Positions 18,953 through 26,867 of a stretch of 64,000 bases of DNA are shown in pieces. Under the pieces are notes generated by a model. That model was not told where the DNA came from. It made no database searches and saw only the letters and a program-made list of their open reading frames with translations. The stretch comes from Methylovirgula ligni (GTDB taxonomy: Bacteria; Pseudomonadota; Alphaproteobacteria; Rhizobiales; Beijerinckiaceae), in contig NZ_CP025086.1 in the NCBI RefSeq assembly GCF_004135935.1, forward strand, positions 620,001 to 684,000. The letters run 5' to 3'. Position 1 is the stretch's first letter, and every line of letters begins with the position of its first letter. The translations under genes and the position numbers were made by a program.

Positions 18953-19456
18953 ATGACGCGGCGCGTCTTGCGCACTCACTTGCGCGTTCAAGAGACGCCT
19001 TTCGATGCTGCGGCAGAGACGGCGGCGTTGGGGCTCGGCCCCGAGAGCGGCGCGCTCGTCACCTTCACCGGGCTCTGCCGCGACGAAGGCGGCAGGCTCG
19101 CGGCGCTTGAGATCGAATGCTATCCGGAAATGGCGGAAGCCGAAATCGCCCGCGTCGCGGCCGAGGCCGGAAGCCGCTGGCCGCTCGACGCGCTGCTCAT
19201 TGTTCACCGCTATGGGCTGATCCGCGCCGGGGAAGCGATCGTCCTCGTCGCGACCGCCAGCGCACATCGCGCCGCAGCCTTCGAGGCAGCGCAATTCCTG
19301 ATGGATTACCTCAAGACCCGCGCGCCGTTCTGGAAGAAGCAGCACGGCCGTGATGGCCGTGCCGGTGAATGGATCGCGCCGCGCGAGGAAGACGAAGCCG
19401 CGGCGGAGAAGTGGACGCAGAACATCCCCTCTCCCCGCCCGCGGGGAGAGGGTTAG
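18953..19456 (+). CDS. moaE: MoaE, molybdopterin synthase catalytic subunit
   Basis: MoaE with MoaD converts precursor Z to molybdopterin. Characteristic segments are GALVTFTGLCRDE, LEIECYPEMAEAEI, LLIVHRYGLIRAGE and the catalytic-lysine region TRAPFWKKQH. At 167 residues it is longer than the usual 150 or so. The last ten residues (PSPRPRGEG) are encoded by one strand of a 12-bp GC-rich hairpin repeat, and the stop codon lies just past it. Confidence 0.95.
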   Translation: MTRRVLRTHLRVQETPFDAAAETAALGLGPESGALVTFTGLCRDEGGRLAALEIECYPEMAEAEIARVAAEAGSRWPLDALLIVHRYGLIRAGEAIVLVATASAHRAAAFEAAQFLMDYLKTRAPFWKKQHGRDGRAGEWIAPREEDEAAAEKWTQNIPSPRPRGEG

Positions 19457-19465
19457 GGTGAGGGG
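19426..19465. repeat. GC-rich hairpin repeat at the moaE 3' end
   Basis: The arms CCCTCTCCCCGC and GCGGGGAGAGGG (12 bp, perfect) are separated by two bases and followed by TTAGGGTGAGGGG. This looks like a dispersed proteobacterial repeat often seen between genes. Here it is the last coding part of moaE. Confidence 0.75.
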
Positions 19466-19496
19466 CTTGGGCGCTCCCGGCGTCCTTGTTTTCAGC

Positions 19497-19539
19497 GCAT
19501 CATCTGATCCGAAAAGTCTGCAACCTTTCGGGATGATGC
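19497..19539. repeat. REP-like palindrome, copy 1
   Basis: GCATCAT...CCGAAAAGTCTGCAACCTTTCGGGATGATGC folds into a hairpin. Two further copies of the same unit occur at 23243-23284 and 23299-23341. It sits between the convergent moaE and the next minus-strand gene. Confidence 0.75.
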
Positions 19540-19540
19540 A

Positions 19541-20140
19541 TCAGTTCGAAACCGCCGGCGCCTTGATGTCATTATAATCGTAATGCAGCGACAGATGCTG
19601 GTGGCGGACCTTGCCGTCCGGCGCCGTCGGACCGGCGATGTCGGTCTCGCTGCGAATGAGCGTACCGGTATCGGGCGTGACCCACACCTTCGTCAGGACA
19701 TTCATCGCATCGGTCTTGTCGCTTCCCGTATAGACCGTGAGATCCTTGCCATCGATCTTGTCGTTCGCCAGATGCGCGCAATCGTTAAAGCTCATGGCGC
19801 TTTGCTTCACCTTGGACCGCAGATCGGCGAGATCGGCGTGGACGTCCTTCCACTCGCCGTTCGGCAATTTCACGAAGACTTGCGTGCCGGTGAAAATCGT
19901 CTCGGTCGCGATCGCGTTCGGCGCACCGGCGCTGCCGGGGACCGGCGGGTCCTTGGGATCGAACGAAATCGTGCCGACGCTGTGATAGGCCGTCTTGGCG
20001 TTGGTGAGCATGGCATCCGCCAGCCCCTTGCAGGCGGCATCATCAGCCCGCGCGCTCGCCAGTCCGAGGCCCAAAAATCCAAAAACACCACCAACCAGAA
20101 CCGGCCGGACCCATTGGGCCGTTTTGCCACGCATCCTCAT
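19541..20140 (-). CDS. Exported hypothetical protein
   Basis: This 199-residue protein has a basic start, a hydrophobic stretch and a likely signal peptidase site at ASARA-DD, so it should be periplasmic. The mature part contains two Cys (in AACKG and NDCAH), which could form a disulfide. It looks like a small beta-rich domain: SVGTISFDPKD, TQVFVKLPNGEWK, LTVYTGSDKT, KVWVTPDTGTLIRSE. No named family is recognised. Its stop lies immediately beside the REP-like palindrome. Confidence 0.72.
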   Translation of the reverse strand: MRMRGKTAQWVRPVLVGGVFGFLGLGLASARADDAACKGLADAMLTNAKTAYHSVGTISFDPKDPPVPGSAGAPNAIATETIFTGTQVFVKLPNGEWKDVHADLADLRSKVKQSAMSFNDCAHLANDKIDGKDLTVYTGSDKTDAMNVLTKVWVTPDTGTLIRSETDIAGPTAPDGKVRHQHLSLHYDYNDIKAPAVSN

Positions 20141-20296
20141 ACTCCCTGTCCTTATTCGTTTCCTGTCGCCCGTCAGGCGGCCTTATATCCGGCGGCACGG
20201 GCAGCGTCACCCCCGCGCGCAACGGCTTTATTCTTGGGCAAAATCGCGGCATTCTCGCCGGCAGCGCGGGTCTCGCGCACACATGGGGAGTGAGGA

Positions 20297-20560
20297 ATGT
20301 CGCAGGAACTTTCACGTCGCCAGATGGCTGCCGTGGTCGCAGCCGGGGGATTGCTGGCGTCGGCGTTGCCGGCCAAAGCCTATCAAGGCAATATGTTACG
20401 TGCTCTCAATTCGCTGCGCGATGCGCTGGAATCGCTTCGAGAAGCGAGTGGGAATAAGGGCGGCCACCGGGAACGGGCGATCGAACTGATTCGCGGCGCG
20501 ATCGCCGAAGTGAAGGCCGGGATCGACTTCGCCGCAGAACACGGCGGCAACGGGCAATAA
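20297..20560 (+). CDS. Small exported protein with Tat-like signal
   Basis: This 87-residue protein starts with SRRQM followed by a hydrophobic stretch ending in ALPAKA, which looks like a twin-arginine or Sec signal. The mature part of about 60 residues is predicted to form two amphipathic helices (LRALNSLRDALESLREA and RERAIELIRGAIAEVKAGIDFA). Function unknown. It stands alone on the plus strand, has its own hairpin terminator, and is convergent with the encapsulin gene. Confidence 0.7.
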   Translation: MSQELSRRQMAAVVAAGGLLASALPAKAYQGNMLRALNSLRDALESLREASGNKGGHRERAIELIRGAIAEVKAGIDFAAEHGGNGQ

Positions 20561-20578
20561 CAAGCTCCGCGGATCGGC

Positions 20579-20608
20579 GCGGCCCGCAAGCAGCGGGCCG
20601 CTTATTTT
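20579..20608 (+). terminator. Rho-independent terminator after the small exported protein gene
   Basis: Stem GCGGCCCGC / GCGGGCCGC with a five-base loop is followed by TTATTTT. The T-rich tail overlaps the stop codon of the convergent encapsulin gene, so the hairpin may also serve that strand. Confidence 0.75.
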
Positions 20609-21414
20609 GCGGCGCCGGGAGGCTGGAGGATGACCGAAGCCTCCGAGGTCTGCGTGAGATAGGTCAGCGATTCCAGAAAATAGAGTTTCACCGCGCTCTC
20701 GGAATGGCTGAGGTAGCCGATCGAAATATCCTGCCCGAGATAAAGGTCGAAATCGCCGCCCCGGGTCGTCAGCACGACGCCGCCGCTAATGGCGGGACTC
20801 CAAATCACTTCCTCGTCGACCAGGCTCCGAATGTGCTTCAGGATGGGATATCCTTCATCACTGCCGCCCGTGATGGCGGTGTAAGGCTCCGCCCCAAGGA
20901 CAAGCGCATAAGGGCCGTTGACACCCGCGAGGCGCAAACGCTCCACGGCCTCGGCGACCGCATCCGGATAGGCCCGCACATCGGCGGGGAGCGTGACGGG
21001 CTGATTGCTGGTCACCTGGCGCACGCCCTGGATTCCCGCATCGGCATAGCCCTCGAACACCACATGATCCTCGGCGAAGGCAATCGCGCGGGCGGCATCC
21101 TTCAGCGGCTGCCAGTCGGAATCGTTCGATCCGCGCTCGACATCGTCGATCGCCTGGCGCGTGAGCTCGAACGGAACCTTGAGTTCGATGAGCGGTCTGA
21201 CTTCGCGTTGAGAGACTTCAAGATCGCCGCGCAGCGGCGTGATCTGACGCGTATGGCCGGTGCCGATCGCCGCGAGGTCAAAGCCCTTCGGCCCCTGAAC
21301 ATCCACGACACGTCGCGCCGCCAGATAACGCTTCAGCGTTCGCGCCGCTTCCTGCTCGATCTGCTCCCAGGCGCTGCTGGAAATCGGCGCCAGCTCGCGA
21401 TGAAGGTTATTCAT
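20602..21414 (-). CDS. Family 1 encapsulin shell protein
   Basis: Encapsulin is an HK97-fold protein that self-assembles into an icosahedral protein cage in the cytoplasm. The 270-residue length and the sequence pattern are typical: N-terminal LHRELAPISSSAWEQIEQEAARTLKRYLAARRVVDV, then GPKGFDLAAIGTG, the E-loop region, and the C-terminal DLYLGQDISIGYLSH...LYFLESLTY. Its start overlaps the end of the peroxidase gene by eight bases, so shell and cargo are translationally coupled. The peroxidase carries a matching cargo-loading peptide, which strongly supports this assignment. Confidence 0.95.
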   Translation of the reverse strand: MNNLHRELAPISSSAWEQIEQEAARTLKRYLAARRVVDVQGPKGFDLAAIGTGHTRQITPLRGDLEVSQREVRPLIELKVPFELTRQAIDDVERGSNDSDWQPLKDAARAIAFAEDHVVFEGYADAGIQGVRQVTSNQPVTLPADVRAYPDAVAEAVERLRLAGVNGPYALVLGAEPYTAITGGSDEGYPILKHIRSLVDEEVIWSPAISGGVVLTTRGGDFDLYLGQDISIGYLSHSESAVKLYFLESLTYLTQTSEASVILQPPGAAK

Positions 21415-22465
21415 TCTGTCCCTCTTGTTTCAGAGAACCGATCCCGAGCGATCCGTCGGACCGCGGCCGTTGCGAACCGGCGGGTGTGGCCGCCGCGCCT
21501 TCGGACTGCGCCGGGGATGCGGGCGGTCCGGCCTCGTCCGGTTCGACGGAGTCCAGAAATGTCGCTGACGGCACGAAAAACAACGATCCGGTGACCGCGC
21601 GGCTGACATCCAGCAGGCGGTCGTAATTTCCTGGCGGATTGCCGATGAACATATTCTCCAGCATCCGCTCTATTCTATGCGGTGAACGGGCGTAGCCAAT
21701 AAAATACGTGCCGAATTCGCCCTTCCCGACGCTGCCGAAAGGCATGTTGTCGCGAATGATTTCGAGTTGTTTGCCGTTCTCGACGATCGTCGTCAGGACA
21801 TTATGCGCGAATGGCGGCTTGGCGGCATCGTCCAGTTCAATGTCCGACAATTTCTTGCGGCCGATAATGCCTTCCTGTTTCTCGGTCGGAATCTGGTTCC
21901 ATTTGTCGAGATCGTGGAGATATTTCTGGACGATCACGTAACTGCCGCCGGTGAACGCCGCATCTTCGTCGCCGATGATGGCGGCATCGACACACGCCTC
22001 GCCCACCGGATTTTCTGTGCCGTCGACAAACCCGATCAGGTCGCGGTCATCGAAATATTTGAAGCCGTGCGTTTCATCGACCACACGCAGCGCGGCGGCG
22101 AGCCGGGACATAATCTGTGTGGCGAGCTCGAAGCAGAGATCCATGCGCGTCGCACGGATATGAAACAGAACATCGCCCGGTGTCGAAACCGCATGATGTT
22201 CGCCGTTTATCTCCCGAAAAGGGTGAAGATCCTTCGGCCGGGGTCCATCAAACAGGCGATCCCAAGCTTGCGAGCCGAACCCCAGCACGCAGGACAGCCC
22301 GCTATCAAGGTCGCGGAATCCGACCGCCCGGACGAGCGCGGGAAGATCGCCGCAGAGCGCGCGGACAGCGCGGGCGCTCTCCTCCCCCTCGTTCAGCGTT
22401 GCGACAATAAAGATCGCCGAACGCGAAAGTCTTGCGGCGACCGGCTGACTCTCGATTGAACCCAC
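21407..22465 (-). CDS. Dye-decolourising peroxidase, encapsulin cargo
   Basis: This is a DyP-type haem peroxidase of 352 residues. The family signature GFVDGTENP holds the catalytic Asp148; His221 (PFAHN) is the likely proximal haem ligand and Arg238 (IIRDNMPFG) the distal Arg; YFIGYARSPHRIERMLENMF is typical. After the enzyme domain a Pro/Ala/Ser-rich linker of about 40 residues leads to GSLGIGSLK (338-346), which closely matches the known encapsulin cargo-loading peptide for DyP. The gene lies directly upstream of the encapsulin gene with an eight-base overlap. A TTGACA-like element lies on the same strand near 22507-22512; the promoter is otherwise unclear. Confidence 0.95.
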   Translation of the reverse strand: MGSIESQPVAARLSRSAIFIVATLNEGEESARAVRALCGDLPALVRAVGFRDLDSGLSCVLGFGSQAWDRLFDGPRPKDLHPFREINGEHHAVSTPGDVLFHIRATRMDLCFELATQIMSRLAAALRVVDETHGFKYFDDRDLIGFVDGTENPVGEACVDAAIIGDEDAAFTGGSYVIVQKYLHDLDKWNQIPTEKQEGIIGRKKLSDIELDDAAKPPFAHNVLTTIVENGKQLEIIRDNMPFGSVGKGEFGTYFIGYARSPHRIERMLENMFIGNPPGNYDRLLDVSRAVTGSLFFVPSATFLDSVEPDEAGPPASPAQSEGAAATPAGSQRPRSDGSLGIGSLKQEGQNE

Positions 22466-22542
22466 GACAACTCCCCGGGAAACCTTTCAACACCAAGATC
22501 GCAGCGTGTCAAAACCATACGCAGAATTTGCAGTCTCATCAG

Positions 22543-22575
22543 CCAAAATAAAAGAGCCGGCGAAATCGCCGGCTC
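22543..22575 (-). terminator. Rho-independent terminator of the small Cys-rich protein gene
   Basis: On the minus strand a 10-bp perfect stem (GAGCCGGCGA / TCGCCGGCTC) with a two-base loop is followed by TTTTATTTT. It lies just after the stop of the 69-residue protein gene and separates it from the peroxidase gene downstream. Confidence 0.9.
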
Positions 22576-22597
22576 GATCATACAGGGCTGAAGACAA

Positions 22598-22807
22598 TTA
22601 CCTGAAGCAGCGGAGATTTCCGTTGGGCATGCGGACGGCGGTATGACCGGTACGTCTTAGACACCAATCCTGGTTTTGACCGCCCCATACGCAATTGCCC
22701 CATCCGTTGCGATGGCGGTTCGGACCGCACCCGCCCAAGGCAAACGCCGACGACAGACTGGTGGAAAGGATCAGAATGCCAAGCAATACAGTGCAGAGCG
22801 TTTTCAT
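22598..22807 (-). CDS. Small exported Cys-rich protein, unknown function
   Basis: This 69-residue protein has a signal peptide ending near LSSAFA. The mature part of about 45 residues begins LGGCGPNRHRNGWGNC and contains four Cys, which may form two disulfides, together with many Gly, Asn and Arg. Similar GCGP-type small secreted proteins are known in rhizobia (recollection), without known function. It has its own strong terminator and is probably a single-gene unit upstream of the encapsulin operon. Confidence 0.7.
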   Translation of the reverse strand: MKTLCTVLLGILILSTSLSSAFALGGCGPNRHRNGWGNCVWGGQNQDWCLRRTGHTAVRMPNGNLRCFR

Positions 22808-22978
22808 AGATCACTCCCTTGATGCGCGACTATGGCAAATCGCGTTGCATCTTGTACCCCAAGCGAACGCTTCGCGGGATACCGACGCGGGAATTTCGAT
22901 GAATTTGGATGCGATTTAGTTAAGTGGATGATTTTCTAAGATTAAATCATCGCGCTTGGTTTATCGCGGATTGATGTG

Positions 22979-23065
22979 TGGTGCGGGCGGTCGGAATCGA
23001 ACCGACACTCTGTTACCAGAACCAGATTTTGAGTCTGGCGCGTCTACCAGTTCCGCCACGCCCGC
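22979..23065 (-). tRNA. tRNA-Leu (anticodon CAA)
   Basis: On the minus strand, 87 bases fold as a class II tRNA. The acceptor arms are GCGGGCG and CGCCCGC with an encoded ACCA. The anticodon stem CCAGA / TCTGG encloses the loop CTCAAAA, giving anticodon CAA. A long variable arm (TTCTGGTAACAGAG region) and a T-arm with GGTTCGATTCC follow. It reads UUG leucine codons. Confidence 0.96.
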
Positions 23066-23242
23066 CTAGCGCGCTTGCCGACCACCCGGAAGGATGATCG
23101 ATAAGAAATCGCACCAATTAAAAAAGCCGGAACAAATTTCGATCGAAAAGTCGAACAACTTTTCCGGAATTTGCTCCAGATGAAGGCGCTGAATTATAAG
23201 ATTGCCGCGCGGCCCACAAGCGGCGGGGCGCAGTTTTCATCG

Positions 23243-23284
23243 CGCATCACCCCAGATCCGAAAAGTCTGCAACTTTTCGGGGCG
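23243..23284. repeat. REP-like palindrome, copy 2
   Basis: This has the same GATCCGAAAAGTCTGCAACT core as the copies at 19497 and 23299. Its right arm is less complete than in copy 3. It lies in tandem with copy 3 downstream of leuC. Confidence 0.75.
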
Positions 23285-23298
23285 ATCGATCCTTCTGC

Positions 23299-23341
23299 GC
23301 ATCACCCGATCCGAAAAGTCTGCAACTTTTCGGGGTGATGC
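23299..23341. repeat. REP-like palindrome, copy 3
   Basis: This is the best-preserved copy. GCATCACCC pairs with GGGTGATGC and CGAAAAGT with ACTTTTCG around the CTGCA loop. It begins within a few bases of the leuC stop and could act as a 3' mRNA stabiliser or terminator. Confidence 0.78.
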
Positions 23342-23343
23342 GG

Positions 23344-24750
23344 TCAGTGCCAGTCCCGCACGTCGACGAAATGGCCGGTGACGGCCGCCGCCGCCGCCAT
23401 AGCGGGCGAGACGAGGTGGGTGCGGCCCTTGAAGCCCTGGCGGCCCTCGAAATTGCGGTTCGAGGTCGAGGCGCAGCGCTCGCCCGGCGCCAAACGGTCC
23501 GGGTTCATCGCCAGGCACATCGAGCAGCCGGGCTCGCGCCATTCGAAGCCCGCGGCCAGGAAAATCTTGTCGAGACCTTCCGCCTCGGCCTGCGCCTTGA
23601 CGAGACCGGAGCCGGGCACAACCATCGCATTGACGCGATCCGACACCCTTTTTCCCTCTATCAACCTGGCGGCGACGCGCAGATCCTCGATGCGGCCATT
23701 GGTGCAAGAGCCGATGAACACCCGGTCGATCGCGACATCGGTGATCTTCTCGCCGCCCGAGAGGCCCATATAGTCGAGCGCACGGCGGATCGAGGCGCGC
23801 TTGGCCTCGCTGGCACCCTGCTCGGCCGTCGGCACCCGGCCGTCGATCGAGATCACGTCCTCAGGGCTCGTGCCCCAGGTGACGATCGGCGGCAGATTGG
23901 CGGCGTCGAGCCGGATCACCTTGTCGAAATGCGCGCCTTCGTCGGACTGGAGCGTTTCCCAATACCGGAGTGCCGCATCCCAATCGGCGCCCTTCGGCGC
24001 GCGCGGGCGGTCCTTGATGAAGGCATAGGTCTTCTCGTCGGGGGCGATGAGCCCGGCGCGGGCGCCGCCCTCGATCGTCATGTTGCAGACGGTCATCCGA
24101 CCTTCCATCGAAAGATCGCGGATTGCCTCGCCGGCAAATTCGATGACATGGCCGGTGCCGCCGGCGGTGCCGATCTTGCCGATGATCGCCAGGATGATGT
24201 CCTTGGCGAAGACGCCCTCGCCGCGCTTGCCGTCGACGACCACCTGCATGTTCTTGGCTTTCGACTGGATCAGCGTCTGGGTCGCCAGCACATGCTCGAC
24301 CTCGGACGTGCCGATGCCGTGCGCCAGCGCGCCGAAGGCGCCGTGCGTCGAGGTGTGGCTGTCGCCACAGACGATGGTCGTGCCCGGCAGTGTGAAGCCC
24401 TGCTCGGGGCCGATGATATGGACGATGCCCTGGCGGTTATCCTGCTCGTTAAAATAATCGATGCCGAAATCCTTGGCATTGGCGGCGAGCGTCTCGACCT
24501 GGATACGGCTCTCCTCGTCCTGAATGCCCTTCGAGCGATCGGTGGTCGGCACGTTATGATCGACAACGGCGAGCGTCTTCTGCGGCGCGCGCACCTGACG
24601 CCCGGCCAAACGCAGCCCCTCGAATGCCTGCGGGCTCGTCACCTCATGAACGAGATGGCGGTCGATATAGAGGAGGCAAGTGCCGTCGTCCTGGCGATCG
24701 ACCACATGGGCATCGAAGATTTTGTCGTAGAGCGTGCGTAACTCGGCCAT
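23344..24750 (-). CDS. leuC: 3-isopropylmalate dehydratase large subunit
   Basis: LeuC with LeuD isomerises 2- to 3-isopropylmalate in leucine synthesis, using a [4Fe-4S] cluster. The 468 residues show the aconitase family pattern: [11 protein letters not shown], the segment [15 protein letters not shown], the cluster Cys in GSCTNGR, and the Cys pair in GCSMCLAMN. Start and length are canonical. leuD is not in this window. rplS, which often lies near leuC in alphaproteobacteria, is 600 bases away beyond a VOC-family gene. Confidence 0.97.
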   Translation of the reverse strand: MAELRTLYDKIFDAHVVDRQDDGTCLLYIDRHLVHEVTSPQAFEGLRLAGRQVRAPQKTLAVVDHNVPTTDRSKGIQDEESRIQVETLAANAKDFGIDYFNEQDNRQGIVHIIGPEQGFTLPGTTIVCGDSHTSTHGAFGALAHGIGTSEVEHVLATQTLIQSKAKNMQVVVDGKRGEGVFAKDIILAIIGKIGTAGGTGHVIEFAGEAIRDLSMEGRMTVCNMTIEGGARAGLIAPDEKTYAFIKDRPRAPKGADWDAALRYWETLQSDEGAHFDKVIRLDAANLPPIVTWGTSPEDVISIDGRVPTAEQGASEAKRASIRRALDYMGLSGGEKITDVAIDRVFIGSCTNGRIEDLRVAARLIEGKRVSDRVNAMVVPGSGLVKAQAEAEGLDKIFLAAGFEWREPGCSMCLAMNPDRLAPGERCASTSNRNFEGRQGFKGRTHLVSPAMAAAAAVTGHFVDVRDWH

Positions 24751-24921
24751 CTCTCAAGCACTCTTCATAGGTTGCGGCCCCGTGCCGCTTGCCGCCACAG
24801 CCTATCTGACGGAAACTGGGGCAGTTATTAACCCCAACCCGCATATAGGAACAGTTATAAAAAACGTCATCGCCTCCAAGGAGGCATCCGGGCGGAAACC
24901 GCCTGGAGAGCGGAGAGAAGA

Positions 24922-25323
24922 ATGCGTCCGCCTGTCGCGCCCTATCTGACCGTTTCGCCCGCCATGGCGGCGATCGCCTTCTATACGACCGTCTTCGGCG
25001 CGAAGCAGCAGGCGCTGATGCCGGCGCTCGACGGGCTGCGGATCATGCATTGCGAACTGACGATCAACGGCGGCTCGGTCATGCTGGCCGATGCCTTCCC
25101 GGAATTCGGCAATACCCGCGTCCCAGTCCCTGGCGAGCCGATGACCGCCTCGGTCAGTCTCGAATTCGAGACCGCCGACGAGGTCGATCTCATCTTCAAG
25201 CGAGCGATCGGGCTCGGCAGCAAGGGCGAGACGAACCCGACCAACAGCTTCTGGGGCACACGGCTCGCGACCTTCCGCGACCCGTTCGGCCACCGCTGGA
25301 TCCTCAACGCGCCGCTGACCTGA
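24922..25323 (+). CDS. VOC-family (PhnB/glyoxalase-like) protein
   Basis: This 133-residue protein has the vicinal-oxygen-chelate fold of the PhnB/YdcJ-like type: APYLTVSPAMAAIAFYTTVFGAK at the N-terminus, HCELTINGGSVMLADAFPE in the middle and WGTRLATFRDPFGHRWILN at the end. Members bind a metal and small substrates or act in antibiotic or aldehyde resistance; the function here is unknown. Two small inverted repeats (GCCTCC-AA-GGAGGC and GGCGGAAACCGCC) lie in its leader at about 24872-24903. It is divergent from leuC. Confidence 0.82.
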   Translation: MRPPVAPYLTVSPAMAAIAFYTTVFGAKQQALMPALDGLRIMHCELTINGGSVMLADAFPEFGNTRVPVPGEPMTASVSLEFETADEVDLIFKRAIGLGSKGETNPTNSFWGTRLATFRDPFGHRWILNAPLT

Positions 25324-25335
25324 CCCGGCCGCAAC

Positions 25336-25358
25336 GCTCCGGGCTCCGGAGCTTATTT
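25336..25358 (+). terminator. Terminator-like hairpin between the VOC gene and rplS
   Basis: Stem GCTCCGG / CCGGAGC with a three-base loop is followed by TTATTT on the plus strand. It lies between two convergent genes; the T-run overlaps the rplS stop. Confidence 0.6.
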
Positions 25359-25835
25359 CTTGCCGCCGCCCTTGGGCGCACGGATGGCGCCCTTCGGCTT
25401 CTTCTCCGGCGCCACCTTTTTCACCGTCGGAGCCTGGGCATTGGCCGCCTCGCGGGCCGCCTTGGCGGCGGGCGTCTCGAGCCTCTCGGCGATACGGGCC
25501 GACTTGCCGCGACGGTCGCGCAGATAATAGAGCTTGGCGCGCCGGACCTTGCCGCGGCGCACGACCTTGATTGAATCGATGTTCGGCGAATAAACCGGGA
25601 AGACGCGCTCGACGCCCTCGCCATAGGAAATCTTGCGGACGGTGAAGCTCTCGTTGAGGCCACCGCCGGTGCGGGCGATGCAGACGCCCTCATAGGCCTG
25701 AACGCGGGTGCGCTCGCCTTCCTTCACCTTGACGTTGACAACGACGGTATCGCCCGGCTGGAATTCCGGGACCGGCCGGACGGCGGCGAGCTTGGCGACC
25801 TGAGCGGCTTCGAGCTGCTCGATAATATTAGCCAT
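25353..25835 (-). CDS. rplS: 50S ribosomal protein L19 with basic C-terminal extension
   Basis: L19 lies at the 30S-50S interface. The first 115 residues are canonical ([91 protein letters not shown]). A tail of about 45 residues rich in Ala, Lys and Pro follows, as in several Hyphomicrobiales. The total of 160 residues therefore exceeds the E. coli length. Confidence 0.96.
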   Translation of the reverse strand: MANIIEQLEAAQVAKLAAVRPVPEFQPGDTVVVNVKVKEGERTRVQAYEGVCIARTGGGLNESFTVRKISYGEGVERVFPVYSPNIDSIKVVRRGKVRRAKLYYLRDRRGKSARIAERLETPAAKAAREAANAQAPTVKKVAPEKKPKGAIRAPKGGGKK

Positions 25836-25906
25836 AGGATGAGTCCTTCCGTTTCGCCTGGTTCGGCCGCAGCCGCCAGACGGGCGTTTCGGAACGCTGT
25901 TTTGAG

Positions 25907-26776
25907 TTAAGGCGCGGCTTCTACACGAGGCGGCGGCCTTTGTCGAGATTGCGATTCCATTAGCGCCCTAACCTTGTCCACATCCGCTGGCGTCGCCGGA
26001 TTATAGACCACCATGCCGAGATCGGGGCGGCCATCGACGGCGAAAGTCGAATATTCCATCTCGATCACGCCGGCGACCGGATGGCGCATATGTTTGGTGC
26101 CCTCGCCATAGGTGCGCACATTATTGGTGCTCCAGATCGCAGCGAATTCAGGGCTTTCCCGGCACAGTTCCTCGACGAAGCTCTTGACATAATCCGCCGC
26201 TCCGGCGCGGGCGACATCGGTTCGGAAGGCGGCAACGACGAAGCGGGCAACGTTGTCCCAATCGGTTTGCCGGGCGCGGATATACGGCTCACAGAAGAGC
26301 AGCCGCAGGATATTGCGCTTCTCGATTTCGAGCGTGGCGTAATCGGTCAGCACCGCCGCGGCGGCGCGGTTCCAGGCGACGACATCCCAGATCGGCGTCT
26401 TGATGAAGGCCGGGCTGGATTCAAGCGCGTCGAGCACGCGCTGCAGGCGTGGCGTGACCCCCTCGGCCGCCTTGTAGTGAACCTCGGGCGGCCGGCCGAG
26501 GCCGAGCAGGAAAAGATGTTCGCGCTCGACATCCGTCAGCATCAACGCGCGGGCGATCCGGTCGAGCACGTCGGCCGACGCCGCCCCGCCCCGCCCCTGT
26601 TCCAGCCATGTGTACCAGGTCGGGCTGATATTGGCGCGCTGGGCAACTTCTTCGCGGCGCAGGCCGGGCGTGCGCCGGCGTGTTCCCGACAGGCCGAACG
26701 CGGCCGGATCGAGCCGGGTGCGGCGATCCTTCAGATAGGTTCCCAGCAGGTTCTCGTTGGCGATCCGCGCGTCCAT
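25907..26776 (-). CDS. XRE-type regulator with MmyB-like ligand-binding domain
   Basis: This 289-residue transcription regulator has an N-terminal helix-turn-helix ([30 protein letters not shown], about residues 35-65) and a C-terminal MmyB-like domain of about 190 residues ([23 protein letters not shown] and following), a PAS-like fold that binds small molecules, fatty acids in one studied member. It is divergent from an SDR/epimerase gene, the usual position of the regulated target for this family. A likely operator lies between them. Confidence 0.9.
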   Translation of the reverse strand: MDARIANENLLGTYLKDRRTRLDPAAFGLSGTRRRTPGLRREEVAQRANISPTWYTWLEQGRGGAASADVLDRIARALMLTDVEREHLFLLGLGRPPEVHYKAAEGVTPRLQRVLDALESSPAFIKTPIWDVVAWNRAAAAVLTDYATLEIEKRNILRLLFCEPYIRARQTDWDNVARFVVAAFRTDVARAGAADYVKSFVEELCRESPEFAAIWSTNNVRTYGEGTKHMRHPVAGVIEMEYSTFAVDGRPDLGMVVYNPATPADVDKVRALMESQSRQRPPPRVEAAP

Positions 26777-26788
26777 GCTGTTAGCTAT

Positions 26789-26822
26789 TATACCTGTATA
26801 AGATCACTTATTTACCAGGATA
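26789..26822. promoter_or_regulatory. Candidate operator between regulator and oxidoreductase genes
   Basis: The short AT-rich gap between divergent genes holds TATAC-CT-GTATA (a perfect 5-2-5 inverted repeat, 26789-26800). It also holds two related boxes, TACCTGTATA and TACCAGGATA, which begin 22 bases apart (two helix turns). This fits binding by the adjacent XRE regulator, but is inferred from pattern only. Confidence 0.4.
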
Positions 26823-26867
26823 TATTATGCGCCAATAGTCTCCGCCTCTCAACCGGAGACTAACTTC

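Noticed and set aside
20602..21414. Prophage major capsid gene (HK97 fold)
   Set aside because: Encapsulins share the HK97 fold with phage capsids, but no portal, terminase or protease gene is nearby and the overlapping DyP gene has a cargo tag.
23243..23341. CRISPR array
   Set aside because: Only two tandem units that are themselves palindromic, with a spacer of about 14 bases; no cas genes anywhere in the window.
23335..24741. A 468-codon plus-strand frame
   Set aside because: It is a full-length antisense frame of leuC with no recognisable domain.
24872..24903. Riboswitch or leader attenuator before the VOC gene
   Set aside because: Two short hairpins are visible, but there is no conserved aptamer, leader peptide or T-run to support it.
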